From: Chitinophagaceae bacterium
GTDB lineage: Bacteria; Bacteroidota; Bacteroidia; Chitinophagales; Chitinophagaceae
Direction of reading: 5' to 3'
Length of the DNA stretch: 64,000 nt
Assembly (NCBI GenBank): GCA_016710935.1
Contig: JADJTY010000012.1
Span: 1-64,000 of the forward strand
The translations under genes were made by a program, and so were the position numbers. Of this stretch, positions 37,890-45,612 are shown one piece after another (the first letter of the stretch is position 1; the number at the start of each line of letters is the position of its first letter). The notes beneath the pieces are model-generated. The model did no database searches and was not told where the DNA came from. It saw only the letters and a program-made list of their open reading frames with translations.

Positions 37890-38009
37890 GGGATAATTTT
37901 CCTATTTAGTGATTACGATATACGATTTTTTGGCGAATTGGAAAGGTTTTTGTGGATAAGTGGGGTTTTATAGCTTTTTTCACTTTTTGGAGCTTAAAAA
38001 GTCTGGTTT

Positions 38010-39965
38010 TTAGCCCTCCGGGATATAATTCATTTCCGGTGCGGCATCTGCTTCCGCTTTCATTTCAAAATACAGCATCTGGTATTTGGTTGCTTCAGCC
38101 TCGTTTCCCAATGCTTTATAAGCTTTTGACAGTACATCATAAGCTATAACCTGGTATTTAAAAAGCTTTACGGCATTGGATGCATATTGAATGGCCTGGT
38201 TATAATTACCCAGTGTAAAATAATAAATAGCCAGGTTTTGTGATGATTTGGGGAAACTGCTGTCTGCATCATAGCTACGCTTAAAATACATATAGGCCGA
38301 ATCGTATTTTTTTTCTTCAAAAAATGCGGTACCCAGGTTATTGAGTACGCTTCTGTGTTTAGGGTAAAATGTCAGCGCGTATTGGTAACTTTCATAAGCC
38401 TTTCTTTTGTCGCCCAAACCTGCATAACATAATCCAATATTATACAATGCATCTTTATTGGAAGGTAGAATATCGGTGCTTCTTTTAAAGTATTTGAGCG
38501 CATTGGTATAGTACTCGATTTTTGCCTGCCGGTTCGTTTCCATATCGGCCAGTTTAAGATATTGGTTTCCAAAACTAAGGTTGGTTCTGCTGCTGTTGGG
38601 TGCATTTTCTGCACCGGCTTTATAAATAGTAAAATTAGATTCCCAATCGTTACTGTGTATAAAACTAAGGCACAAGAATAAAACAATTACCACTCCAAAG
38701 ATCCACTTGAATTTTTTTATTCCTGTACCGGTAAAGTTTAAAATATCAACTTTTAAAAGTTTTGCTGCCCCATAAACAACAGCCATTATTAAACCAAGCG
38801 AAGGAAAAAACAGGAACCTTTCTGACACAGTAGATCCATTTAAAAAAAACAGGTTAGCGGTTGGCGAAAGCATGATGAGAAAAAACAAAATACCAAATGA
38901 GATTACGGGTTGCTTTTTTATTTTCAGCAAAGCAAAAACAAGCATGCCTCCATATAATAAGACCGATACCCAGGCGGTTATTGAAGTCCAGTCTACTACC
39001 GGCACCTGGTTATATGAGTAATCCCACGACAAAGGCCAGGGAACAAAAAACAAGCGTTGATAATGGAAAAGTATCTCCATCCGGGTAGCTGTAATCTCTG
39101 CAAAACCTGTTGCACCATACAATACGTTTTCCATAATGGTATTCTGGTAATTCTGCACCTGGCCATCAAGCACCAGTTGCCTGGCAAAAAGGAACAACAA
39201 AGCAGTTCCCAGGTAGGGCAAAGTATAAACCAGGGAACGTTTTATTGATTGTGATAACAACAACCGGAATGCCAGCGGGAAGATTAATATCATAGCAAAC
39301 ACACCCTCTTTAGAGAGCAACGCCAGGCTGTAACAGGCAATACTGAGTACACCATATTTTACAGAAAACTTATCGCCTTTTATTAAAGTGGCAGCATAAG
39401 AAAGCGCCAGTAAAGCAAATAAAACTGATAGCAGTTCATCCTGGCTTTTTACACTGGCAACTACTTCGGTATGCACCGGGTGTACGGCAAACAATAAAAC
39501 AATTGTTGCACAAACCAACGGGTGTGCAGCAGGTAATAATTTCAGCAGCACATTAAATAAAACCAATGCCAGCAATGCGTATAGCACCACATTTATTAAA
39601 TGTGCCTTGGCAGCACTGTTGTTAAAAAGCTGCTTTTGAATGGCAAAGGAACTTAAGGTAACCGGCCTGTAAGGCTGCAACCCCTTCATACCATTGAATT
39701 TTTCGAGACTGCCGTATGTAAAAGTCTCCGGTATGCCGGCTATGCCTTTTTGAACCGAACTATGCTTTACATAAAAGATATTGTCATCAATAGTAAAATC
39801 ATAATTAACCGATTTGCCATACATCAGCAACACAGCTGCCACCAGCACCACCTTTATCCATATATGCATATAACTCCGGGGCTTGATCGATGTTTTTGGC
39901 TGCTGTATGGCTGTAGGCTCAGGTTGTACTATATCTTTTGCAGCCTTTTTATTTTTCTTTCCCAT
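38010..39965 (-). CDS. multi-pass membrane protein with C-terminal TPRs (TMTC-like)
   Basis: A 651-residue protein. A Lys-rich start precedes about ten membrane segments in residues 33-430 (WIKVVLVAAVLLMYGKSVNY and others). An early luminal loop has YDFTIDDNIFYVKH with adjacent acidic residues, and a later one LQPYRPVTLSSFAIQ, as in TMTC/PMT-type glycosyltransferases. Residues about 450-640 form TPR repeats (ALKYFKRSTDILPSNKDALY, SYQYALTFYPKHRSVLNNLG). It may glycosylate exported proteins, but that is family-level inference. It lies between RNase D and rpoB, splitting the usual rplL-rpoB linkage. Confidence 0.7.
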   Translation of the reverse strand: MGKKNKKAAKDIVQPEPTAIQQPKTSIKPRSYMHIWIKVVLVAAVLLMYGKSVNYDFTIDDNIFYVKHSSVQKGIAGIPETFTYGSLEKFNGMKGLQPYRPVTLSSFAIQKQLFNNSAAKAHLINVVLYALLALVLFNVLLKLLPAAHPLVCATIVLLFAVHPVHTEVVASVKSQDELLSVLFALLALSYAATLIKGDKFSVKYGVLSIACYSLALLSKEGVFAMILIFPLAFRLLLSQSIKRSLVYTLPYLGTALLFLFARQLVLDGQVQNYQNTIMENVLYGATGFAEITATRMEILFHYQRLFFVPWPLSWDYSYNQVPVVDWTSITAWVSVLLYGGMLVFALLKIKKQPVISFGILFFLIMLSPTANLFFLNGSTVSERFLFFPSLGLIMAVVYGAAKLLKVDILNFTGTGIKKFKWIFGVVIVLFLCLSFIHSNDWESNFTIYKAGAENAPNSSRTNLSFGNQYLKLADMETNRQAKIEYYTNALKYFKRSTDILPSNKDALYNIGLCYAGLGDKRKAYESYQYALTFYPKHRSVLNNLGTAFFEEKKYDSAYMYFKRSYDADSSFPKSSQNLAIYYFTLGNYNQAIQYASNAVKLFKYQVIAYDVLSKAYKALGNEAEATKYQMLYFEMKAEADAAPEMNYIPEG

Positions 39966-40069
39966 CAGTTAATTATTAATCAGTAGCGTATTTTAGATTT
40001 GAAAGGTTTTAGCAGGTTGGTTTTAGCAACCAAATTAAATAAAAAGTAACTGACTCAACAGGTATTTTT

Positions 40070-41257
40070 TTATTGCTCATATCCGGATAGATCGATCCCG
40101 AGTTTTTGAGCAGCATTTTTTACAAGCAATTTTTTGTACGGAGCTTTCATTTCCCCAATTTTTAACTGGTCCTGCACTATGGTATTTACGGTAGCAGTGC
40201 TAAAAATAAAGCGCATGGCATGTTCGCCAAAGTTTGCAGCAATGTCATTTTGAATAGGGACAAAAACAGATGCTTTTACAAGGTCAAATCTTTCTTTTTC
40301 AGATTCAAAATCCCGGTTTTGCGTTTCTCTGTTGTTTCTTTTATGAGATAGTTTTTGATCATTTGCATCGGTACGTAGTTTCTTTAAGTATCCAAACACC
40401 ATATCCTGTCCGGCTTTGCTTTTCACTACAGGATGTAAACCTTGTATACTTTGCCATTCAGCGTGGCTTATTTTATTGGATGCCAGGTTTCGTACAGTTT
40501 CTTCATTCATAATATAATGTGCAGGTTTATTTTGCTGTTGGGCAATACTGTCCCTGTAACTAAATAACCCATTAAGCACATACTGATGATAAGCACTTAG
40601 GTAAAGCAGATCGCTTTTTTTAAGAAAATTATCTTTAGGCTCCAGGCTGTGGATAGTGGTGGACAGCAGGTTGTTTTCATCCTCCAAAAAAGTGAGCATA
40701 TTTTTTTCTGCTGCCTGCGCTTCCAGTGCATCCTTCATTTGCAGAAGATACAGTACATCGTTGGCTGCATAAATAAGTTGTTCCGGCTTTAATGGCCTTA
40801 GTACCCAATTTACTTTCTGCATTTTTTTATCCAGTTCCATACCAAACAATTGCTGTATCATAGCACCCAGTGATGTTCGTTCGTAGTTTAGCAGTTTGGC
40901 ATACACTTCTGTATCTGCCAGGTTTGTGGGGTAGCATTTTAAAGAGTGCAGCAAACGCAGATCTTCAGAAGAGCAGTGAACAACTTTTTGTATGGCCGGA
41001 TCTTCCAAAAGCGGAAAAGTTAAAGTAATATCAAGTTCGGCTTTGGGATCAATAAGATAGCAGTGTGTATGACTGGCAATTTGCATCAAGCACAGGTTGA
41101 AGCCGTAAGTATAATTATCCCGGTCAAACTCCAGGTCGAATGCAATTTTCTGTGCCTGTACAAGCTGGTACAGGCAACTTGCCAAAGCATCGGCAGTAGT
41201 AACGTAAGTAACCGGTACTTTTTGGGGGGCAGGCAATAAACTTTGGGAAGAATTCAT
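40070..41257 (-). CDS. rnd: ribonuclease D (DEDD exonuclease with HRDC domain)
   Basis: A 395-residue protein. The 3'-5' exonuclease domain carries the DEDDy motifs: Asp and Glu in AFDLEFDRDNY, Asp in HCSSEDLRLLHSL, and YAANDVLYLLQM (Tyr and Asp, residues about 160). The HRDC-like helical domain follows from about residue 210 (MNEETVRNLASNKISHAEWQ), giving tRNA or structured RNA recognition. It would trim the 3' ends of tRNAs and other RNAs. It lies downstream of the rplL terminator on the same strand, so it is probably separately expressed. Confidence 0.88.
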   Translation of the reverse strand: MNSSQSLLPAPQKVPVTYVTTADALASCLYQLVQAQKIAFDLEFDRDNYTYGFNLCLMQIASHTHCYLIDPKAELDITLTFPLLEDPAIQKVVHCSSEDLRLLHSLKCYPTNLADTEVYAKLLNYERTSLGAMIQQLFGMELDKKMQKVNWVLRPLKPEQLIYAANDVLYLLQMKDALEAQAAEKNMLTFLEDENNLLSTTIHSLEPKDNFLKKSDLLYLSAYHQYVLNGLFSYRDSIAQQQNKPAHYIMNEETVRNLASNKISHAEWQSIQGLHPVVKSKAGQDMVFGYLKKLRTDANDQKLSHKRNNRETQNRDFESEKERFDLVKASVFVPIQNDIAANFGEHAMRFIFSTATVNTIVQDQLKIGEMKAPYKKLLVKNAAQKLGIDLSGYEQ

Positions 41258-41330
41258 TTTTAGAAAAACACTGATTTATTCAGATCTGCAAAGTAACGGG
41301 AGAACTGTTTATATAATACAACATTTCAAA

Positions 41331-41365
41331 AAAAGGCCGGTCCGCTTTATGCGAACCGGCCTTAA
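41331..41365 (-). terminator. terminator of the rplK-rplA-rplJ-rplL operon
   Basis: AAGGCCGGTCCGC (41333-41345) and GCGAACCGGCCTT (41351-41363) form a 13-bp stem with one mismatch and a five-base loop. Read leftward it is followed by seven T residues. It lies about 80 bases past the rplL stop and upstream of rnd. Confidence 0.85.
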
Positions 41366-41446
41366 ATCTATTTTTTACTACTTCGCTATTTTATTTGAAT
41401 ACTAGATTAAATAAAGGATAAGCTACGTAGTACAAGAAGGAATTAA

Positions 41447-41818
41447 TTAAACAATCTCAACGTCAGCACCTGCTTCTGTTAATTTAGCTTTAATTTCTTC
41501 TGCAGTTGCTTTATCAGCACCTTCTTTAACTGGTTTTGGAGCGCCATCAACTAAATCTTTAGCTTCTTTCAGTCCTAAGCCTGTTAATTCTTTAACGATC
41601 TTAACGATCGCTAATTTGTTGGCACCTGCAGCTTTTAAGATAACATCAAAAGATGTTTTCTCTTCAGCAGCAGCCGGGCCATCGCCACCTGCGCTTACTA
41701 TAACTGCAGCAGCAGCTGGTTCAATACCGTACTCTGATTTTAAGAATTCTGCTAATTCCTGTACTTCTTTTACTGTTAAGCCTACTAAGTTTTCAGCTAA
41801 TGCTTTTACGTCTGCCAT
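41447..41818 (-). CDS. rplL: 50S ribosomal protein bL12 (L7/L12)
   Basis: A 123-residue acidic protein. The N-terminal dimerisation helix (MADVKALAENLVGLTVKEVQ) precedes an Ala-rich hinge (AAAAVIVSAGGDGPAAAEEK). The C-terminal domain has EKTSFDVILKAAGANKLAIV and GLGLKEAKDLVDGAPKPVKE, the factor-binding surface. Stalk protein that recruits translation GTPases; it anchors on L10, encoded just upstream. It is the last gene before the terminator. Confidence 0.97.
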   Translation of the reverse strand: MADVKALAENLVGLTVKEVQELAEFLKSEYGIEPAAAAVIVSAGGDGPAAAEEKTSFDVILKAAGANKLAIVKIVKELTGLGLKEAKDLVDGAPKPVKEGADKATAEEIKAKLTEAGADVEIV

Positions 41819-41941
41819 AATGTTTGTTTTTTTCCGGCTTCACACCCTTAAAGGATCCGTCGGATAGTTTTTAAAAAATTGTTACTTTATTTAATGAGCT
41901 AATTGCTTAGCTGATTTCAAATTTTTACAAGCCATTTTAAA

Positions 41942-42610
41942 TTAAGCCTGTGGTGCTTCATCTTCACCTGTTGCTTCTTCAGCGGCCGGTGCTTCCGGTG
42001 CTGCTTCTGCTGCTGGTGTTTCAGTAGCAGCTTCTTCTGCAACCGGGGCTGCTTCAGCAGCTGGTGTTTCTGCTACAACTTCTGCAACCGGTGCAGCAGC
42101 TTCTTCAGCTACTACTTCTTTTGCTGCATCTTTATTTTGTAAAGCGCCCAATACACGTTGTATGGGTGATTGCAATAAACCGATCACTTCACCAATCAAT
42201 TCATTCTTGGTTTTGATCTGGGTTAATGCTTTCAGCTGATCGTTACCAACAAATACATCACCATTAATAAAAGCGGCTTTCAGTAAAGGCCTTTCATTGT
42301 TGTTCTCTTTACGGAAGCTGCTGATGATCATTGCCGGCTCTTTTGGATTTTCGCTGAACATCAGGGCTGTTACCTGGTGCAGTGAATCAAAAACGCCGCT
42401 GTATTTTTCAGCATCTAAGCTTTCTAAAGCTTTGCGGATAAGTGTATTCTTAGCCACTTTCATTTCTACCTGCTTATTAAAACAATGGTTGCGTAATTTG
42501 CCAACCTGTGCTACTGTTAAGCTTTCTGTATCGGTTATGTAGAAGTTGTTGTACTGGGCAAATTTGCCTTTCAGCACTTCAATCACTTCATTTTTTTCCT
42601 GCTTTGTCAT
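41942..42610 (-). CDS. rplJ: 50S ribosomal protein uL10 with long acidic C-terminal tail
   Basis: A 222-residue stalk base protein that anchors L12 dimers and binds 23S rRNA. The core reads MTKQEKNEVIEVLKGKFAQY, KVAKNTLIRKALE and ends IQRVLGALQNKD at about residue 165, the usual end of bacterial L10. A further 55 or so residues are almost only Ala, Glu, Pro, Val and Thr (AAEAAPVAEEAATETPAAEA), ending ATGEDEAPQA. The extension resembles the low-complexity tails of several Bacteroidota ribosomal proteins and is likely disordered. It follows rplA after a 53-base gap that contains a palindromic repeat. Confidence 0.95.
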   Translation of the reverse strand: MTKQEKNEVIEVLKGKFAQYNNFYITDTESLTVAQVGKLRNHCFNKQVEMKVAKNTLIRKALESLDAEKYSGVFDSLHQVTALMFSENPKEPAMIISSFRKENNNERPLLKAAFINGDVFVGNDQLKALTQIKTKNELIGEVIGLLQSPIQRVLGALQNKDAAKEVVAEEAAAPVAEVVAETPAAEAAPVAEEAATETPAAEAAPEAPAAEEATGEDEAPQA

Positions 42611-42629
42611 GTTAATTATTTTTTTGGCC

Positions 42630-42660
42630 TACCCCTCTCCTTTGGAGAGGATGGGTGAGG
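42630..42660. repeat. palindromic element in the rplA-rplJ gap
   Basis: TACCCCTCTCCTTTGGAGAG (from about 42630) followed by GATGGGTGAGG forms a CTCTCC / GGAGAG hairpin with outer CCC/GGG pairing. It resembles the C-rich palindromes at 48836 and inside hscA (55867). Confidence 0.55.
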
Positions 42661-42663
42661 TGA

Positions 42664-43353
42664 TTAGTTTTGAACAGATTTTGTGTCTACCATAATACCC
42701 GGACTCATTGTGCTGGCCATGCTAACACCTCTCAGGTAAGTTCCTTTAGAGGAAGATGGTTTTAATTTAACTACAGCATTAATAAGTTCCTGGCTGTTTT
42801 CAGCGATCTTTTCAGGAGCAAAGCTTACCCTGCCGATAGAAGCGTGGATGATACCCACTTTATCTACCTTGAAAGCAATTTTACCGCCTTTTAGATCATT
42901 GATGGCACCTGCCACATCATTGGTAACTGTACCTGTCTTAGGATTCGGCATCAGGTTACGTGGACCTAACACTTTACCCAGTTTACCAATCTTCGGCATA
43001 ACCGATGGAGTGGCAACAATTACATCAATATCTGTCCAACCGCCTTCGATCTTGGTAATGAATTCATCCAGACCAACATAATCAGCACCGGCTGCAGTAG
43101 CTTCGGCTTCTTTTTCTGGTGTACATAAAACCAATACACGTTTTGTTTTACCGGTTCCATGAGGCAGAGAAACTGTTCCACGGATGGCCTGATCGGCTTT
43201 CTTAGGATCTACTCCCAGTTTGATATGCAGATCAACAGAACTATCGAATTTTGTTGTGTTTACTTCTTTTACTAAAGTTGAAGCTTCCTTTAAGGAATAT
43301 GCTTTATTAATATCAACCTTAGTATTTGCTACTTTTCTTTTTTTCGTAATCAT
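42664..43353 (-). CDS. rplA: 50S ribosomal protein uL1
   Basis: A 229-residue protein binding 23S rRNA at the L1 stalk and, in many bacteria, its own mRNA. It starts MITKKRKVANTKVDINKAYS, has GTVSLPHGTGKTKRVLVLC, then GPRNLMPNPKTGTVTNDVAG, and ends VSMASTMSPGIMVDTKSVQN. Normal length. It is second in the rplK-rplA-rplJ-rplL cluster, 24 bases after rplK. Confidence 0.98.
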   Translation of the reverse strand: MITKKRKVANTKVDINKAYSLKEASTLVKEVNTTKFDSSVDLHIKLGVDPKKADQAIRGTVSLPHGTGKTKRVLVLCTPEKEAEATAAGADYVGLDEFITKIEGGWTDIDVIVATPSVMPKIGKLGKVLGPRNLMPNPKTGTVTNDVAGAINDLKGGKIAFKVDKVGIIHASIGRVSFAPEKIAENSQELINAVVKLKPSSSKGTYLRGVSMASTMSPGIMVDTKSVQN

Positions 43354-43377
43354 TTTTTACAAATTTGAGGTTGATAA

Positions 43378-43821
43378 TTAATTTTCCCAGGGGGCTGTAC
43401 CTTCAACGGTTAAACCCATACTGCGTGCAGTACCGGCAACCATTTTCATAGCGCTGTTAATAGTAAAAGCGTTCAGATCTTCCATTTTGTCTTTGGCTAT
43501 CTCTTCTACCTGAGCCCAGGTAACTTTTCCAACCTTAACACGGTTTGGTTCTTTACTGCCGCTGGTGATTTTTGCTGCATCCATTAACTGCACAGCTGCG
43601 GGTGGGGTTTTAATGACAAATTCAAACGATTTGTCAGCATAAACGGTGATTAATACAGGAAGCACTTTACCCTGTTTGTCCTGGGTTCTGCCATTGAAAG
43701 CTTTACAGAACTCCATGATGTTGATACCTTTAGAACCTAAGGCAGGTCCTATTGGCGGTGCCGGATTAGCTTGTCCTCCTTTACACTGGAGCTTGACATA
43801 GCCGGTGATCTCTTTTGCCAT
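43378..43821 (-). CDS. rplK: 50S ribosomal protein uL11
   Basis: A 147-residue protein of the GTPase-associated centre. It has VKLQCKGGQANPAPPIGPAL, GSKGINIMEFCKAFNGRTQD and FEFVIKTPPAAVQL in the N-terminal domain, and the rRNA-binding ending AMKMVAGTARSMGLTVEG. First gene of the ribosomal cluster here; a TACCTTTG box lies about 90 bases upstream, so the operon has its own promoter, separate from nusG. Confidence 0.98.
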   Translation of the reverse strand: MAKEITGYVKLQCKGGQANPAPPIGPALGSKGINIMEFCKAFNGRTQDKQGKVLPVLITVYADKSFEFVIKTPPAAVQLMDAAKITSGSKEPNRVKVGKVTWAQVEEIAKDKMEDLNAFTINSAMKMVAGTARSMGLTVEGTAPWEN

Positions 43822-43907
43822 TTTTTTACTTTTTTTGGTGATAACGTCCGGGCATTTACCAGGACTCCCAATTCAATAATATTTCTTTAAGAACTATTTT
43901 GGGACGG

Positions 43908-43915
43908 CAAAGGTA
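43908..43915 (-). promoter_or_regulatory. promoter -7 box of the rplK operon
   Basis: TACCTTTG on the minus strand, followed by GCCGTCCC, matches TAnnTTTG. It lies about 90 bases upstream of rplK, in the gap after the aminotransferase gene. Confidence 0.6.
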
Positions 43916-43984
43916 CGTGTTTATTTTAGATTTTGGAGTGCAGATTTGAGATTTTTTTTTGATAAACGCCCTTGGAGCCTGACT

Positions 43985-45007
43985 TTACCGATTTTTACTC
44001 AAATAATGCCGGATCAGATCCAGTAGCTTCAGTATATCTGCCTCCCCGCATGTACTGAACAACGCTATCTGTAGCCAGTTACGTTCCATCAGATAATAAC
44101 TCTCAAAGGAAGTGGATATGCCATTACATTCCAGCATCCTCCCCAGGTCGAAAGCGAATCGCTTATTCAATACCAGGGTAAAGATCAGGGTATTTGCATT
44201 GGCAAATGGTATTACCCCGGCAGGGTGCAACCTTTCAAAGATCAAGTATGCATTGGTTTTAACATTGTGCCAGGCAACCTGTTGTTTTTGTATATCCAGT
44301 GCTGATAGCAGCCCGTTTACCAGGCTGGAAGATATTGTAAAAGGCACTCCGTTATATTGCAGGTAATGATACAGGTCGAGATAAACCGGCATATTTCCGG
44401 CAGGCAATACAGTTGTATTGGAAAAAACCAATGCAAGCCCTGCAACCATACCAATGGCTTTGGCCGTAGAGGCTGTTGCCATAGCCACGTTTTTTAGATT
44501 GATGGGCATGGTACCAAATGTACTCATGCAATCAAGATAAACAGCTACATCCAGACTTTGACAAAGTGTACTTAACGCTTCAAGCATGATGATTTGACCG
44601 GTACTGGTTTCGCAATGACAGAGCAATACCCATTTCGCCTGATGATGAATAATGGCCGCTCTTATTTCATCCATACTAAATCTGTCGCCCCAGTTTTTTT
44701 CCAGACAGTTGTACTGTACACCAAGCCTTGAAGCCTGCATCTTTAATCGTTCACCAAATTCACCATTCACCAATATCAGGCCTTTTTTACCTGTTTGCTT
44801 TACCTGAACCAGCATGGCATCATTAGCCAAGGTGCCGCTACCGGTTAATACATAAGCCTGTTTTACCTGCAATTGTGCACAGAGCTCCTGCTCCACCTGT
44901 TTAAATGTATGCATGAACGCTGCAGACCGGTGCGAAATAGCCGGAGCGTTTAATGCTGCCATAACCTCGTCTGTAATTTTAACCGGTCCGGTGGTAAGGT
45001 TAATCAT
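43985..45007 (-). CDS. class V pyridoxal-phosphate aminotransferase (alanine-glyoxylate type)
   Basis: A 340-residue PLP enzyme. The N-terminus MINLTTGPVKITDEVMAAL and RSAAFMHTFKQVEQELCAQL are typical of serine/alanine-glyoxylate transaminases. VLTGSGTLANDAMLVQV supplies the phosphate-binding loop. WVLLCHCETSTGQI and YLDCMSTFGTMPINLKN hold the ring-stacking and Asp positions. The Schiff-base Lys lies in ATASTAKAIGMVAGLALVF. Its start overlaps the GNAT gene stop (ATGA), so it is translationally coupled. The amino donor and acceptor are unknown. It belongs to the four-gene insert between nusG and rplK. Confidence 0.85.
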   Translation of the reverse strand: MINLTTGPVKITDEVMAALNAPAISHRSAAFMHTFKQVEQELCAQLQVKQAYVLTGSGTLANDAMLVQVKQTGKKGLILVNGEFGERLKMQASRLGVQYNCLEKNWGDRFSMDEIRAAIIHHQAKWVLLCHCETSTGQIIMLEALSTLCQSLDVAVYLDCMSTFGTMPINLKNVAMATASTAKAIGMVAGLALVFSNTTVLPAGNMPVYLDLYHYLQYNGVPFTISSSLVNGLLSALDIQKQQVAWHNVKTNAYLIFERLHPAGVIPFANANTLIFTLVLNKRFAFDLGRMLECNGISTSFESYYLMERNWLQIALFSTCGEADILKLLDLIRHYLSKNR

Positions 45008-45540
45008 TGTTGAAAAGCTCCTTTTAAATTGGAGATATGAAAATACATCGGTTGATACGGCACTTCCCGGGTACCTACCAATTGTCCAAATGATCTTGCG
45101 CCGATATTATTGTAAAGCTCCAGTTCTTTTAAACTGGCTGATATAACGCCCAGGTCGTATCCGGCTTTTATTAATTCCGGAATAAGAAACTGCAACATGC
45201 TGATGGCTATACCTTGTTTTCGTAATTCTTTTTTTACTGCAAACAACCTGATCTCAACCAGGCTTGTATGTGCAGGCAGAAAGGCATCCAGACCACTCAT
45301 TTTTTTATCCAGGGAAAATGGCCTTGTAGGATTAAAACAAACCATTCCTACTAATTGATCTTCTAATAAGGCCACTACATAGGTATTGTTTTGATGAAAA
45401 GCATCCTGTAATAAACCATCCTCCCTTTTTTCATGCTGCGGAATCTCATCAGCAAATACGACATGGTTTAATCTGAATATTTTATCAAATTCATCTTTAT
45501 CGGCAAATCTTATCGTAAGATCTTCTGTATTTATTTCCAT
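45004..45540 (-). CDS. GNAT-family acyltransferase (autoinducer-synthase-like N-acyltransferase)
   Basis: About 178 residues from ATG at 45540 (MEINTEDLTIRFADKDEFDK); a longer start at 45579 is possible. RLNHVVFADEIPQHEKREDG and VVALLEDQLVGMVCFNPTRP resemble the R-x-x-V-F-x-x-E opening of LuxI/FeeM-like N-acyl synthases. The acyl-CoA loop region is VEIRLFAVKKELRKQGIAIS, and the end is GARSFGQLVGTREVPYQPMY. It may acylate an amine; product unknown. It is coupled by ATGA overlap to the class V aminotransferase. Confidence 0.7.
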   Translation of the reverse strand: MEINTEDLTIRFADKDEFDKIFRLNHVVFADEIPQHEKREDGLLQDAFHQNNTYVVALLEDQLVGMVCFNPTRPFSLDKKMSGLDAFLPAHTSLVEIRLFAVKKELRKQGIAISMLQFLIPELIKAGYDLGVISASLKELELYNNIGARSFGQLVGTREVPYQPMYFHISNLKGAFQQ

Positions 45541-45612
45541 GATCTGAATATATATTAAGTTGATTCGATGGTAAATCAATAGACGCTGTAATAATGCATT
45601 CTTTTTTTATTC

